64,000 nt of DNA from Christiangramia fulva (GTDB lineage: Bacteria > Bacteroidota > Bacteroidia > Flavobacteriales > Flavobacteriaceae). Below the pieces are notes generated by a model. The model had not been told where the DNA came from and made no database searches. It worked only from the letters and a program-made list of their open reading frames with translations. Below are positions 27,919-37,285 of this stretch, piece after piece. The translations under genes were made by a program, and so were the position numbers. The number at the start of each line of letters is the position of its first letter. Positions within the stretch are counted from its first letter, which is position 1. The DNA is taken from contig NZ_CP028136.1 of the NCBI RefSeq assembly GCF_003024155.1, positions 1,488,001 to 1,552,000 on the forward strand, read 5' to 3'.

Positions 27919-28791
27919 TTATTTTGCTAATAATAATTTCCAGGCCTTTGCAGGTTCATCTTTTTCAAGATACTGCTGCGCCTTCTTATGAATTTTTTCA
28001 ATATCTCCCTCTTCAATTAGGGCTTTGTCTTCCCGGTTCTCATTTAGAAATTCTTCAATTTCTTCCTTTATGGGAAGTGCTTCCACATTTCCAAGTTTCC
28101 CCAGGTCATTACCTGTTAAGGTTTTGCTTTTTCTGATATTTCCAGGGATCTGATCAACACCAATTCCTAAGGTACTTAGAGGCTTTGGAACCTCGAACAT
28201 CCCCATATTCGCTCGGGTGTACCAGTTGCCGCCCATTCTGGCTACCTGATCTATTTTATGCTGATCAATATAACCGTTTTCGTCGAGAATTTCTTCCTTA
28301 ATATGCATTTTCAGAACATGACAAATAATAAGATTTCCTGCGCCACCTTGCTCGCCCGTTTCCACTATTTCATGCACCTTACATTCAAACTGCACAGGAG
28401 ATTCGGCTACACGAAAGGGTTTCACAATATCCGATTTGAGCATGGTAAGGCCGGCTTTTTCAAATTCATTCACGCCCTGATCGTACTCGGTGCTCGACAA
28501 TGACATTTGTTGCACCATATCAAAATTTACAATATTGATCACTACTTCATCTGTTCTCTTGAGGTTTTCATAGGTGTGTTTGGTGGTATTATCCCTTCCT
28601 CTTCGCGCGGGAGAAAAGATCAGCACCGGTGGATTAGATCCAAAAACATTGAAAAAACTAAAGGGTGAAAGGTTTGGCCTTCCGTTTTCATCGAGGGTAC
28701 TTGCAAAAGCTATGGGGCGCGGCCCTACGGCACCTAACAGGTATTGATGCAGTTTGCCAACACTTACATCTTTAGGTTCTATACTGAACAT
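27919..28791 (-). CDS. Flavin reductase-like FMN-binding split-barrel protein
   Basis: 290 residues. The first 200 residues match flavin reductase-like split barrels that bind FMN (LLGAVGPRPIAFASTLDENGRPNLSPFSFFNVFG; GNWYTRANMGMFEVPKP). The last 80 residues are a charged helical tail. Redox partner unknown. I start at MFSIEPKDVSVGK (ATG at 28789-28791); the longer frame to 28863 adds a hydrophobic segment that overlaps the intergenic region shared with the divergent kinase gene. Confidence 0.86.
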   Translation of the reverse strand: MFSIEPKDVSVGKLHQYLLGAVGPRPIAFASTLDENGRPNLSPFSFFNVFGSNPPVLIFSPARRGRDNTTKHTYENLKRTDEVVINIVNFDMVQQMSLSSTEYDQGVNEFEKAGLTMLKSDIVKPFRVAESPVQFECKVHEIVETGEQGGAGNLIICHVLKMHIKEEILDENGYIDQHKIDQVARMGGNWYTRANMGMFEVPKPLSTLGIGVDQIPGNIRKSKTLTGNDLGKLGNVEALPIKEEIEEFLNENREDKALIEEGDIEKIHKKAQQYLEKDEPAKAWKLLLAK

Positions 28792-28907
28792 AGGAATCAA
28801 TTTGCGCAAAGATAACGAAATGAGCAAGGAATGAAAAGCGGCATCCTTCACAATAAAAATCATATAAAAACGCTTATCTTTAATTGAAGAAACGCAGCTA
28901 TAAATTC

Positions 28908-30065
28908 ATGAATCTACCCGACGAACGCAGCTTTAACCGCTGGTTTATCATAATTTCCTGCCTCGTTGTAATAGTGCTTGTATTGTGGAATACGAGTATC
29001 TTTTTTCAAAGTCTGAAGGAGGACGAACGGGCGAAAATGAATATTTGGGCGCGAGCTCAGGAAGAATTGAGCCAGGCTCCCGAAGATGCCGATCTGGACC
29101 TTGTTCTTGAAATCCTCAATAATAATACTACTATTCCCATCATTCATACCAATGAACATGGGGAGATCGCTTATACTACAAATATAGCACCGGCAATTCT
29201 TGATGATCCCGAAAGGCTTAAGGAATATCTGGAAGACCTGAAAGATGAAAATGAACCTATAACAGTTGATCTTGGCGACGGACAGGTGCAGTATCTATAT
29301 TACGGGAATTCCCCTGCCCTGAACAAGCTGAAATATTATCCTATTGGGCTGACTTTAATAGGATTTCTTTTCGTAGGAGTAGTGTACTTTTTTTATACCA
29401 CTACAAAAAATAGTGAACAGAATAAACTTTGGGCCGGAATGGCCAAAGAAACGGCACATCAAATTGGAACGCCTCTTAGCTCTTTGATAGGCTGGACTGA
29501 AATTTTAAAGGCTGAAGAAGTAAACCCGGCTTACGTCACCGAAATGGAAAAAGATATCGACCGGCTGAAGACCATAACCGAGCGGTTTTCGAAAATTGGT
29601 TCTTCTCCAAACCTGCATAAAACAGATATTGTTAGGGCCACGCGGGAGACTTTTGACTATCTGCAAAGCCGCAGCTCAAATCTTATTAATTTTAGTCTGC
29701 ATGCGCCAAGGCAGCCAATTTATGTGATGTTAAACGAACAGCTTTACAGCTGGACCATCGAGAACCTTGTAAAGAATGCCATTGATGCCATGAGGGGGAA
29801 AGGAGAACTTCATATAGATATCAAACAGGATCTTAAGCAGGCTCATATCTATATTAGCGATACGGGAAAAGGAATTGAAAAGAACAGGTTCCGCTCAATT
29901 TTTGAACCCGGGCAAACCACTAAAAAAAGAGGATGGGGTTTGGGTCTTTCACTGGCAAAACGTATCGTTGAAGAATACCACAAAGGAAAAATAAAAGTGG
30001 CGAAAAGTGAGATCAATAAAGGGACAACCTTCCAGGTAAGCCTTAAAAAGGTCAATACTTTTTAA
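28908..30065 (+). CDS. Membrane sensor histidine kinase
   Basis: About 385 residues from the ATG at 28908. TM1 near the N-terminus (WFIIISCLVVIVLVLWNTSIFF), a short extracytoplasmic sensing region of about 110 residues, TM2 (YYPIGLTLIGFLFVGVVYFFY), then a HisKA-like helix with the phosphoacceptor in AKETAHQIGTPLSSLIGW, and a HATPase domain with N-box ENLVKNAIDAM and G-boxes DTGKGI and GWGLGLSLAKRIV. An in-frame TTG at 28884 would add eight residues; a TATCTTTA sequence just before it looks like a -7 box, so I prefer the ATG. No response regulator adjoins. Its 3' end overlaps the convergent thioesterase gene by 14 bases. Confidence 0.9.
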   Translation: MNLPDERSFNRWFIIISCLVVIVLVLWNTSIFFQSLKEDERAKMNIWARAQEELSQAPEDADLDLVLEILNNNTTIPIIHTNEHGEIAYTTNIAPAILDDPERLKEYLEDLKDENEPITVDLGDGQVQYLYYGNSPALNKLKYYPIGLTLIGFLFVGVVYFFYTTTKNSEQNKLWAGMAKETAHQIGTPLSSLIGWTEILKAEEVNPAYVTEMEKDIDRLKTITERFSKIGSSPNLHKTDIVRATRETFDYLQSRSSNLINFSLHAPRQPIYVMLNEQLYSWTIENLVKNAIDAMRGKGELHIDIKQDLKQAHIYISDTGKGIEKNRFRSIFEPGQTTKKRGWGLGLSLAKRIVEEYHKGKIKVAKSEINKGTTFQVSLKKVNTF

Positions 30066-30465
30066 TGATTTTCTTAAGCCAGTCGGGAACCGGGAAAGTT
30101 TCCTCTTTTGTAAAATCATAACATACCACGACGTCTTTTCCAACAGCACAAATTTCTCCAGTCTGATTTAAAACCACATGCTCGAGCCCAAAACTGGTGT
30201 TTCCGATAAAGTCCAGCCTGGTTTTAATGATGGCTTTTCCCGGATAGTACAATGATTTTTTAAAATCGCAGTGCGTGGAAACCAGCATGGTGCCTTTTTT
30301 TGAATCTTTATAATGCTCGTAAATACCTGAAGCTTCCCAGAAATTCACCCTTCCGCTTTGGAGATACCGCATATAGGACACATTATTGACATGCTGATAC
30401 ATGTCAAGATCACTCCAGTCTATGCGAATTTCCAGGCTTAATTTAAAATCAGAAAGATCTTTCAC
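30052..30465 (-). CDS. Acyl-CoA thioesterase, 4-hydroxybenzoyl-CoA thioesterase (hot-dog) family
   Basis: 137 residues with the YbgC/4HBT motif IDWSDLDMYQHVNNVSYMRYLQSGRVNFW, where the Asp and His-Val-Asn region forms the active site. Hydrolyses acyl-CoA; substrate unknown. Overlaps the HIT gene upstream by 4 bases (ATGA-type junction), so the two are cotranscribed. Confidence 0.88.
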   Translation of the reverse strand: MKDLSDFKLSLEIRIDWSDLDMYQHVNNVSYMRYLQSGRVNFWEASGIYEHYKDSKKGTMLVSTHCDFKKSLYYPGKAIIKTRLDFIGNTSFGLEHVVLNQTGEICAVGKDVVVCYDFTKEETFPVPDWLKKIIKKY

Positions 30466-30857
30466 AGGTCCATTTTCGATTGAATATCACTGGCCAGTTG
30501 TTCAAATTCTTCTTTTTCCATCTTTACCTTATGAGAGAAATCCATGTCTTTCATTGAATTGAGAGGAATTAAATGAACATGTACGTGGGGTACTTCCAGG
30601 CCCACTACGGCCATTCCCACCCTTTTACAGGGAACAGTTTTTTCCAGTGCGGTAGCCACGCATCTTACAAAACGCATCAGGGCGCGGTACCGTTCTTCTT
30701 CAAGATCCCATATTTTGTCGATTTCCTTTTTCGGAATGCAAAGAACATGGCCTTTAGCATTGGGATTAACATCAAGAAAAGCCAAAAACTGGCTGTCTTC
30801 TGCAACTTTATAAGACGGAATTTCGCCACGGACGATTTTTGTAAAAATTGTTGACAT
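30462..30857 (-). CDS. HIT family nucleotide-binding hydrolase
   Basis: 131 residues. The histidine triad HVHVHLIPL (about residues 97-105) is intact, with the N-terminal FTKIVRGEIPSYKVAEDSQFLAFLD pattern typical of HINT-like purine nucleotide phosphoramidases. Cytosolic. Lies between greA (behind a terminator) and the thioesterase gene on the minus strand. Confidence 0.93.
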   Translation of the reverse strand: MSTIFTKIVRGEIPSYKVAEDSQFLAFLDVNPNAKGHVLCIPKKEIDKIWDLEEERYRALMRFVRCVATALEKTVPCKRVGMAVVGLEVPHVHVHLIPLNSMKDMDFSHKVKMEKEEFEQLASDIQSKMDL

Positions 30858-30886
30858 ACACTTAGGTTGGTTTCCTTTAAAATTAA

Positions 30887-30934
30887 AAAATCCTTTTCTT
30901 AATTCCGAAGATTAGAAGAAAGAAAAGGATTTTA
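30887..30934 (-). terminator. Terminator of greA
   Basis: Inverted repeat AAAATCCTTTTCTT / AAGAAAAGGATTTT separated by about 19 bases, followed by T-rich sequence on the minus strand; 23 bases after the greA stop. Confidence 0.7.
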
Positions 30935-30956
30935 TTTTAACTTATTTGAAAGGGAA

Positions 30957-31433
30957 TTATTCCCTCCAAATATCAATTACTTCAAATTTGACCGTGCCAT
31001 TAGGCACTTCAATTTCAGCAATGTCACCTACTTCTTTGCCCAGCAAGCCTTTTCCGATAGGTGAATCTACAGATATTTTACCCGATTTAAGATCGGCTTC
31101 GCTTTGGGCTACCAGTTTATATTTCATCTCGGCACCATTGGTGGTATTCTTTATCTTCACATGAGAATGCACCAGCACCTTCGAGGTATCCAGTTGCGAT
31201 TCGTCAATAAGCCTCGCATTGGATACAAGTTCTTCCATTTTTGATATTTTCATTTCCAGCAGGCCCTGAGCTTCCTTTGCGGCATCATATTCAGCGTTTT
31301 CACTCAAATCGCCTTTGTCCCTTGCTTCTGCTATAGCCTGAGAAGCGCGTGGCCTCTCTACATCTTTAAGATGATTCAGCTCATCTTTAAGTTTTTTTAA
31401 CCCTTCCGGGGTGTAATAAGATACTTTACTCAT
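30957..31433 (-). CDS. greA: Transcription elongation factor GreA
   Basis: 158 residues. N-terminal coiled-coil finger (YYTPEGLKKLKDELNHLKDVERPRA then GDLSENAEYDAAKEAQG, with the acidic tip residues that reach the polymerase active centre) and a C-terminal FKBP-like domain (SPIGKGLLGKEVGDIAEIEVPNG). Stimulates transcript cleavage by backtracked RNA polymerase. Single gene with terminator. Confidence 0.96.
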   Translation of the reverse strand: MSKVSYYTPEGLKKLKDELNHLKDVERPRASQAIAEARDKGDLSENAEYDAAKEAQGLLEMKISKMEELVSNARLIDESQLDTSKVLVHSHVKIKNTTNGAEMKYKLVAQSEADLKSGKISVDSPIGKGLLGKEVGDIAEIEVPNGTVKFEVIDIWRE

Positions 31434-31691
31434 AATATTCTCGTTTTAGGAATTGCCGGCCTTAGGGATATTTCCCTGAAAGCCGAAAAAATACCTTTCT
31501 AATGACTTGTATAATGTCGAATCCCTAAGTGTGTGAGGGATTGCCCGGTTCTATTTTAAGTTTAGGTGCCGGGAATGAACTATTGCATCATTAATAGAAA
31601 AAATCCCATTTTCACCGGGATTTCTTCTAACAAATGTAAGAAATTTAATGATTCGGAACAATTATATTATTTTGGACCTAATAATCTTTTT

Positions 31692-32117
31692 ATGAAGAAA
31701 ACAACGATTTTATTACTATTTATAATTCTTATTTCTGGCTGTTCCGGAGAAGATAATTTCCGCGGAAATCCAAACCTTCCCAACCTGAATTTCAGGCTCC
31801 AGCTGGATCTTAGTCTGCCGGAGTATAACAATCTTCAGTTTCCCGGAAATCATTTTGTAACCTATAATTATGGAGTAAAAGGTATTGTGGTCTATAACCT
31901 GAATGGGAACCAATTGGTCGCTTTTGAATTGAGCGATCCCAATCATCCGCCCAGTGATTGTTCGGCTATGACCGTAGAAGGCGTGATAGCCAGTTGCGGT
32001 TGTGATACCAACAAGTACAATATTATTACCGGTGAATTAAGTGAAGGCGAGGGGAAATATACCATGAAGCCCTACCGCGTGCAGAGATCAGGGAATATTG
32101 TAGAAGTCTGGAATTGA
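31692..32117 (+). CDS. Small lipoprotein with degenerate Rieske-like pattern
   Basis: 141 residues. The start is ATG 31692, giving MKKTTILLLFIILISGCSGED with lipobox Cys17; an upstream frame adds 42 unrelated residues. Mature region: GNHFVTYNYGVKGIVVYNLNG, then PPSDCSAMTVEGVIASCGCD, KYNIITGE and a C-terminal YRVQRSGNIVEVWN. The order two-cysteine loop, GxF-like NKYN-ITG, proline loop and terminal beta hairpin resembles Rieske domains, but the two histidine ligands are missing (CSA and CGCD instead of CxH and CxxH). A cluster-free Rieske-fold protein is a tentative inference. Confidence 0.75.
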   Translation: MKKTTILLLFIILISGCSGEDNFRGNPNLPNLNFRLQLDLSLPEYNNLQFPGNHFVTYNYGVKGIVVYNLNGNQLVAFELSDPNHPPSDCSAMTVEGVIASCGCDTNKYNIITGELSEGEGKYTMKPYRVQRSGNIVEVWN

Positions 32118-32118
32118 A

Positions 32119-32156
32119 AAAAGGCTGTCTTTAAAATCTCTTAAAGACAGCCTTTA
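32119..32156. terminator. Bidirectional terminator between lipoprotein and TonB receptor genes
   Basis: Perfect 15-bp stem AAAGGCTGTCTTTAA/TTAAAGACAGCCTTT (32120-32134 with 32141-32155) with a 6-base loop; serves both converging genes. Confidence 0.85.
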
Positions 32157-32174
32157 AACTATAAAACTAACATT

Positions 32175-34556
32175 CTAGAATTTCAGGGTAAGGCCCGCCA
32201 GGAAATTCGTGGTCGCCTGTGGATAATATCCCGCACCATCAAAAGTTTGTACCCCCGAGGGGAAATTTGCATTAGGCACATTATAAGTGTAATAATAACC
32301 GTTGGAAACATATTTCACACCAAAAATGTTATTCACCAATCCCGTCAAAACCACCTTTTTAAAGATCCACGGATTCTTCAGCGTATACTGGACATTGAAA
32401 TCGTTTATAAAATAGCTGTCCAGTTTAGAATTTTCGGCTTCTATGTTACTCATATATTGCTCCCCTACATATTTTGAAAGCAGCTTCAATTCCAGACCAT
32501 TAACCGGCTGATAATTAAGGATGTTTCCTGCCACAATTTCCGGGGAAAAAGAAATTTCAGTGTTGCCGTAATTCACCAGTTCTCCATTAAAAGTGGAGAC
32601 AAAATCCACATTTTTATTTCGACTTAAAGATATATTCGGCTGAATGCTGAATTTATCCGAAATGCCGATCGTCGCATCTATTTCCAGCCCCAAGCGGTAA
32701 CTGTTACCACTGTTTTCCCTGATAAAAGCACCTTCGTCATCAATGCCGCCGGTTAATACCAGCTGGTTCTGGTAGTCCATATAATAAAGATTGGTGTTAA
32801 CCTGGATATCAGATTTACTTAATCTCCAGCCTAATTCAAAATCGTTAAGTTCTTCAGGCTCTGGATCCCCATTTTCATAATCTGAGCGGTTAGGTTCACG
32901 ATGGGCACGGGCATAAGAAAGATAAAGCTGATTATCTTCGTTCAGCTCATAAGTAAGCCCCGCCTTTGGATTGAAAAAATTAAAATTATCATCATTGATA
33001 AATGGAACTCCCTCATCAAGGATCCCATCTGTTTGATAATGCACCGTTCTAAGCTGCAAATCTACATAACCGGCCAGCTTTTGGGTGATGGCAAAATTGG
33101 TTTTTCCGTAAATATTGAAATCTGTTTTATCTGCAGTTCCTTCGTAATACGGCTCGTAAGGGTCGTTGTTTCGGGCAAATCTCGTATAGATCACGTTACC
33201 AAAGTGATTCCCTTCATAATTATTCCAACCGCCGCCAAAAGTCATATCCCAATTGTCAGATTTATAGTTTAGGCTAAAAACGCTTCCGTAAAAGTCATTG
33301 TCCAGCCATTTGGTGCCCACAAGGTCTGAAGTGGTAACTTCTTCACCGTTAGCTATAAAAGAAGGGAGCCCGTAGTCGTTCAAACTGGCATCTTCATGAA
33401 ATTCTTCATAGTAACCGCGGCCGTAGGTGTAATGAAATGCGATATTGGAGGACCAGTGTTTTCCAAAATCCTGATTCCACAAAAGCTGGTAATTATCCTG
33501 TTTGTAATTATCGGTTTGATTATCGTAGAAATGTATATTCCCGTTCTCATCGGTGTACATTCCGGCAGGATTGAAAGTACGGTCATTTTTCAAAGTTTCT
33601 GCATCAATGCCGTACCATGCCTGGTACGTTTTCTCGGTACCGCCAAATGCAATGGCCTTCACTAGGGAATTAGAATCTACATAAGTAGCCTGAAGAAAAT
33701 ACGCTTTCATATGGCTGTCAGCGCGGTCAATATAACCATCACTTCTTATTTTGGAGGCTCTTCCGGCTATTTCCCAGTGATCGTTAAGAAGTCCGGTACT
33801 GAATTTCAATGTGTGTTTGAAGGTGTTGTAAGATCCGATGCTGTTGGCAATTTCGGCCTGTGCTTCTTCTTTATAGGAATCGGTAAGAATATTCAAACTT
33901 GCACCAAAAGCACCAGCACCATTGGTAGAAGTTCCCACTCCACGCTGCAGCTGAAGGTTTTGAACAGAAGAGGCAAAATCGGGTAGATCTACCCAAAAAG
34001 CACCCTGACTTTCCGCGTCATTATAGGGAATGCCATTGATGGTCACATTCACCCGGGTAGCATCACTTCCCCGAACCCGTATACTGGTGTAACCAACGCC
34101 CGCTCCGGCATCGGTAGTGGTAACGACATTGGGCATATAATTCATCAAAACGGGGATGTCCTGACCAAGATTTCGGTCTTCGATCTCCTCATTGGTCATG
34201 TTGCTGTAGGTAATGGGCGATTCGGCATTTACTCTAACCGAAGAAAGAAAAACCTCTTCCAGGCTTTCTTCGGCACCCGAAAGATCAACATTTACAACCA
34301 TGTCTTCATTTAAACTGATCTTCCTGATCTTCTTATTTCCGTAGGAAAAAATCAGGGTGTAAGTTCCCTTTTCCAGTGTTAGGCTGTAGAAACCATCGGC
34401 ATTGGTGAGCGTTCCTGCGCCGGTACTTTTTAGGTAAACCGAGACTTCTTCTACCGGTACTCCATCTTCTGTCACTTTTCCGGAGATGGTGAATTCCTGA
34501 GCATAAGCCTGTATGGACAGAAACAGCAGGCCTGCAAAAAATAATACATTTTTCAT
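32175..34556 (-). CDS. TonB-dependent receptor, probably for thiamine
   Basis: 793 residues: signal peptide, a carboxypeptidase-regulatory-like beta-sandwich domain (FTISGKVTEDGVPVEEVSVYL, about 22-100), plug domain (about 115-225; IRVRGSDATRVNVTINGIPYNDAESQG), and a 22-strand barrel ending in a C-terminal aromatic residue (FLAGLTLKF). Outer membrane; imports a scarce ligand using TonB energy. A TPP riboswitch with terminator lies directly upstream (34613-34757), so the ligand is most likely thiamine or its phosphates. Context with the thiamine-binding protein and PnuC-type carrier at 42-43 kb supports this. Substrate is inference from regulation. Confidence 0.93.
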   Translation of the reverse strand: MKNVLFFAGLLFLSIQAYAQEFTISGKVTEDGVPVEEVSVYLKSTGAGTLTNADGFYSLTLEKGTYTLIFSYGNKKIRKISLNEDMVVNVDLSGAEESLEEVFLSSVRVNAESPITYSNMTNEEIEDRNLGQDIPVLMNYMPNVVTTTDAGAGVGYTSIRVRGSDATRVNVTINGIPYNDAESQGAFWVDLPDFASSVQNLQLQRGVGTSTNGAGAFGASLNILTDSYKEEAQAEIANSIGSYNTFKHTLKFSTGLLNDHWEIAGRASKIRSDGYIDRADSHMKAYFLQATYVDSNSLVKAIAFGGTEKTYQAWYGIDAETLKNDRTFNPAGMYTDENGNIHFYDNQTDNYKQDNYQLLWNQDFGKHWSSNIAFHYTYGRGYYEEFHEDASLNDYGLPSFIANGEEVTTSDLVGTKWLDNDFYGSVFSLNYKSDNWDMTFGGGWNNYEGNHFGNVIYTRFARNNDPYEPYYEGTADKTDFNIYGKTNFAITQKLAGYVDLQLRTVHYQTDGILDEGVPFINDDNFNFFNPKAGLTYELNEDNQLYLSYARAHREPNRSDYENGDPEPEELNDFELGWRLSKSDIQVNTNLYYMDYQNQLVLTGGIDDEGAFIRENSGNSYRLGLEIDATIGISDKFSIQPNISLSRNKNVDFVSTFNGELVNYGNTEISFSPEIVAGNILNYQPVNGLELKLLSKYVGEQYMSNIEAENSKLDSYFINDFNVQYTLKNPWIFKKVVLTGLVNNIFGVKYVSNGYYYTYNVPNANFPSGVQTFDGAGYYPQATTNFLAGLTLKF

Positions 34557-34612
34557 TCGTAATTACTTTTACGAATAAAAGGGGCGATTATTCTTATGAT
34601 TAAAAAAATTTG

Positions 34613-34658
34613 AAAAAAAATCCTGAGATTGCCAGATCTTTTCTGGAAATTTCAGGAG
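34613..34658 (-). terminator. Terminator forming the expression platform of the TPP riboswitch
   Basis: On the minus strand, an imperfect 16-bp stem (TCCTGAAATTTCCAGA with TCTGGCAATCTCAGGA) is followed by eight T residues, 57 bases before the receptor start. It sits directly 3' of the aptamer, as in transcription-terminating riboswitches. Confidence 0.8.
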
Positions 34659-34674
34659 TCATACGTTGCGCTTT

Positions 34675-34757
34675 GCGCGATTCCCTTGGCAGCATTACCC
34701 GCCCAGGTTCATTGGGTATGATCTCAGCCCCGCCAGCAGCGGTGCACCCCTTATGAG
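34675..34757 (-). promoter_or_regulatory. TPP riboswitch (THI element) aptamer
   Basis: Minus-strand sequence carries the conserved TPP aptamer blocks in order: GGGGTGCA, GGGGCTGAGATCATACCC, GAACCTGGGCGGGTAATGC and CCAAGGGAA. CTGAGA forms the pyrimidine-sensing loop and the later block the pyrophosphate-sensing arm. Binding of thiamine pyrophosphate is expected to favour the terminator at 34613-34658 and shut off the TonB-dependent receptor. Confidence 0.95.
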
Positions 34758-34840
34758 ATTACTGCGCAAAAGTAAAAAGCTTTTTTAGAAATACAATAGA
34801 ATTCTGTTCATTTAGCAGAATTGGCTTAATTTTAGCATTT

Positions 34841-37285
34841 ATGGAGCAGATGGGAACCCATAGAAGATCTATTACCGTTAAAGTTATTGCCGGCTATCTT
34901 ATCGTGGCCATTTTGGCCGCGGTGGCGGTTTGGTTCATTTACAGCCAGGTAAAGCAGTATTCTGAAATTGCCCAGTCGAATTCAGAAAATAACAAGCAGC
35001 TTATTCTGGTAAGTGAGATCACCACAGACCTGAACCAGTCAGAAAATATCAGTCGCCGTCTTATACAAACCGGGGAAGAGGAGGAGCTCGACCGTTACAA
35101 GAACCAGATCGATACGATCAAATCAAAACTTTTTAAACTAAAGGCCGAATATCAAAATCTGGCGCTGGAAAATGAAGTAGACAGCATCACTAAACTGCTG
35201 GACCAAAAAAGTGAAAACCTGCGGGAATTAGACAGTCTTCGCAGTTCCGAAAGAAACACCAATTACTATTCAAAAGCGCTCCGGGAATTGCAAAATATTG
35301 ATGCTTCTTTTTCAGATTATAATTATAAAAACCGCTTCCGAAACTTAAAACCATACCAGCGTGATGTTCTTATTAAATTACTGGAGTATTCGAGAAAAGA
35401 CAATGCCGAGCAGCTCACCAACCAGCGCCTGGATTCCATTGTAAAATCTGTTAAAAAAGTTTTAACCGAACTGGAGTATGCCAACCGGCAGTTTCAGAAT
35501 GAGGTAAATCGAAAAGAAATTCAGCTGCTTAACAACGATATGATTCTTAATCAGCGGTTGCGCAACCTGCTTTCTGATCTGGAGATCAAGGAACGTCAGA
35601 ATTCAATGGATAGGGCTGAGAATTTTCAGAATATTTTGCAGAAAACTGCCGATATCATTATCGGTGGCGGCCTTGTCATTGGCATAATAATCCTGTTTTT
35701 TATCGTCAATATTTTAAGGGATATTACTAAAAGTCAGCGTTACCGAGCCCAGCTTGAAGAGGCCAAACAATTTGCGGAATCCCTTCTTGTTAGCCGGGAA
35801 CAATTTATGGCTGCGATCACGCATGATCTTCGAAGCCCGCTGACAACCGTGATGGGATATACCGATCTCATGCTGAAAACCGGTGTGAATGAAAGGCAGG
35901 CGCATTATATTCATCAAATCAAGAAATCTTCAGAATTTATCCTTCGGCTGGTAAATGATCTTCTGGATCTTTCTAAACTGGAAGCCGGGAAAATGCTGGT
36001 GGAAGAACTTCCTTTTAATCCGAAGAAACTTATTGAAGATACCATTGGAAATGTAATTCCTGCCGAAAAGAAAAAAGATGTAAAAATTGAAACCAGTCTT
36101 TCGGCCGAAACAGATGTGCAGGTGAAAAGCGATCCCTTTCGTATCAAGCAGATCCTTGCCAACCTTTTATCAAATGCTTGGAAGTTTACTGATGAGGGAA
36201 GCATAGTGGTGAGTAGCAGCCTGGAGAAGAAATCGGGGAACACCAAAATACTGCGAATTTCGGTAAAAGATTCCGGTATTGGGATTTCAGAAGAAAAGCT
36301 GGAAAGCATTTTCGAGGAATTTTCTCAGGAAAACAGCAGTATTGAAAAACGATTTGGCGGTTCCGGCCTTGGCCTGGCGATTACCAAACGCCTTACCGAA
36401 TTGATGGAAGGTGAAATAAAAGTGGAAAGTCGGCAGGGAGAGGGAAGTACCTTTAGTATTTTCATTCCCGTTAAAATTTCGGAAAAAAGGGAAGAAGAAA
36501 ACAAGCCCAAGCCTTCTGGAAGAAAAGAAATTCAGGTTCAGGGAACTTTGGGAAAAAAGGCTCTGGTGGTCGATGATGAACCGGGACAACTATCGCTGTC
36601 TTCCGAAATTTGTAAAGGAATGGGCTTAAAAACAGATACTGCCGTGAACGGTAAACTGGCCTGGGGAAAACTTCAAAAAAATCAATACGATATTGTGTTG
36701 ACCGATATACAAATGCCGGTCATGGATGGCTTTAACCTCATCGAAAAAATTCGGCAGGACGAAAAATTAAATCATTTAAAAGTGATCGCCCTTTCCGGAC
36801 GTAAGGAAGTAAAAGCTGAGACCTATACCAGTGCCGGATTTGACAGGAGCCTTCACAAACCTTATCAGCCTGAAGATCTGAAAAAGGTGGTGGCAGAACT
36901 GCTTCGGTTGGAGGTTAAGGAAATTTCAGAAAAACCACAAAGCCGAAAAGTCCAAAAAGCTGACGCCAATTATGATCTCAGCGAAATCTTTGAGTTTTCA
37001 GGAAAGGATAAATCTGCCATGCAAACCATAATCCAGGCCTTCCTTGAAGGTGCAGGAAAGGGTATAGACGAACTGAAAGAAGCTCAGAAATCTGGAGATA
37101 AGGAGCAATTGGGAAAAATAGCGCATCGGATGCTACCCATGTTGAGACAGATGAGCGCCATACATATTACCCCTACTTTACAGAAACTTGAGAGCCATGA
37201 AGAAGTGGGAAAAAGTGAATTTGAAAGTATGGAAGAAAGCCTGCGATCACTTATGAAAGACCTCGAAGCAGAAATTACAGTTTGA
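34841..37285 (+). CDS. Hybrid sensor histidine kinase with receiver and Hpt domains
   Basis: 814 residues. TM1 (about 14-32), a helical periplasmic sensor of about 235 residues rich in coiled coil, TM2 (about 270-292), HisKA with His328 in AAITHDLRSPLTTV, HATPase (SNAWKFTDEG; SGIGISEE; FGGSGLGLAITKRL), a receiver domain with Asp622 in VLTDIQMPVMDG, and a C-terminal Hpt-like domain with His762 in GKIAHRMLP. It thus contains a full internal phosphorelay. Overlaps by 11 bases, tail to tail, the NtrC-type regulator gene, its likely output partner (inference). Signal unknown. Confidence 0.93.
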   Translation: MEQMGTHRRSITVKVIAGYLIVAILAAVAVWFIYSQVKQYSEIAQSNSENNKQLILVSEITTDLNQSENISRRLIQTGEEEELDRYKNQIDTIKSKLFKLKAEYQNLALENEVDSITKLLDQKSENLRELDSLRSSERNTNYYSKALRELQNIDASFSDYNYKNRFRNLKPYQRDVLIKLLEYSRKDNAEQLTNQRLDSIVKSVKKVLTELEYANRQFQNEVNRKEIQLLNNDMILNQRLRNLLSDLEIKERQNSMDRAENFQNILQKTADIIIGGGLVIGIIILFFIVNILRDITKSQRYRAQLEEAKQFAESLLVSREQFMAAITHDLRSPLTTVMGYTDLMLKTGVNERQAHYIHQIKKSSEFILRLVNDLLDLSKLEAGKMLVEELPFNPKKLIEDTIGNVIPAEKKKDVKIETSLSAETDVQVKSDPFRIKQILANLLSNAWKFTDEGSIVVSSSLEKKSGNTKILRISVKDSGIGISEEKLESIFEEFSQENSSIEKRFGGSGLGLAITKRLTELMEGEIKVESRQGEGSTFSIFIPVKISEKREEENKPKPSGRKEIQVQGTLGKKALVVDDEPGQLSLSSEICKGMGLKTDTAVNGKLAWGKLQKNQYDIVLTDIQMPVMDGFNLIEKIRQDEKLNHLKVIALSGRKEVKAETYTSAGFDRSLHKPYQPEDLKKVVAELLRLEVKEISEKPQSRKVQKADANYDLSEIFEFSGKDKSAMQTIIQAFLEGAGKGIDELKEAQKSGDKEQLGKIAHRMLPMLRQMSAIHITPTLQKLESHEEVGKSEFESMEESLRSLMKDLEAEITV

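Noticed and set aside
31600..31624. AAATCCC/GGGATTT hairpin between greA and the Rieske-like lipoprotein
   Set aside because: Terminator-like on the minus strand but no gene ends there; 7-bp A/T-rich arms could be chance.
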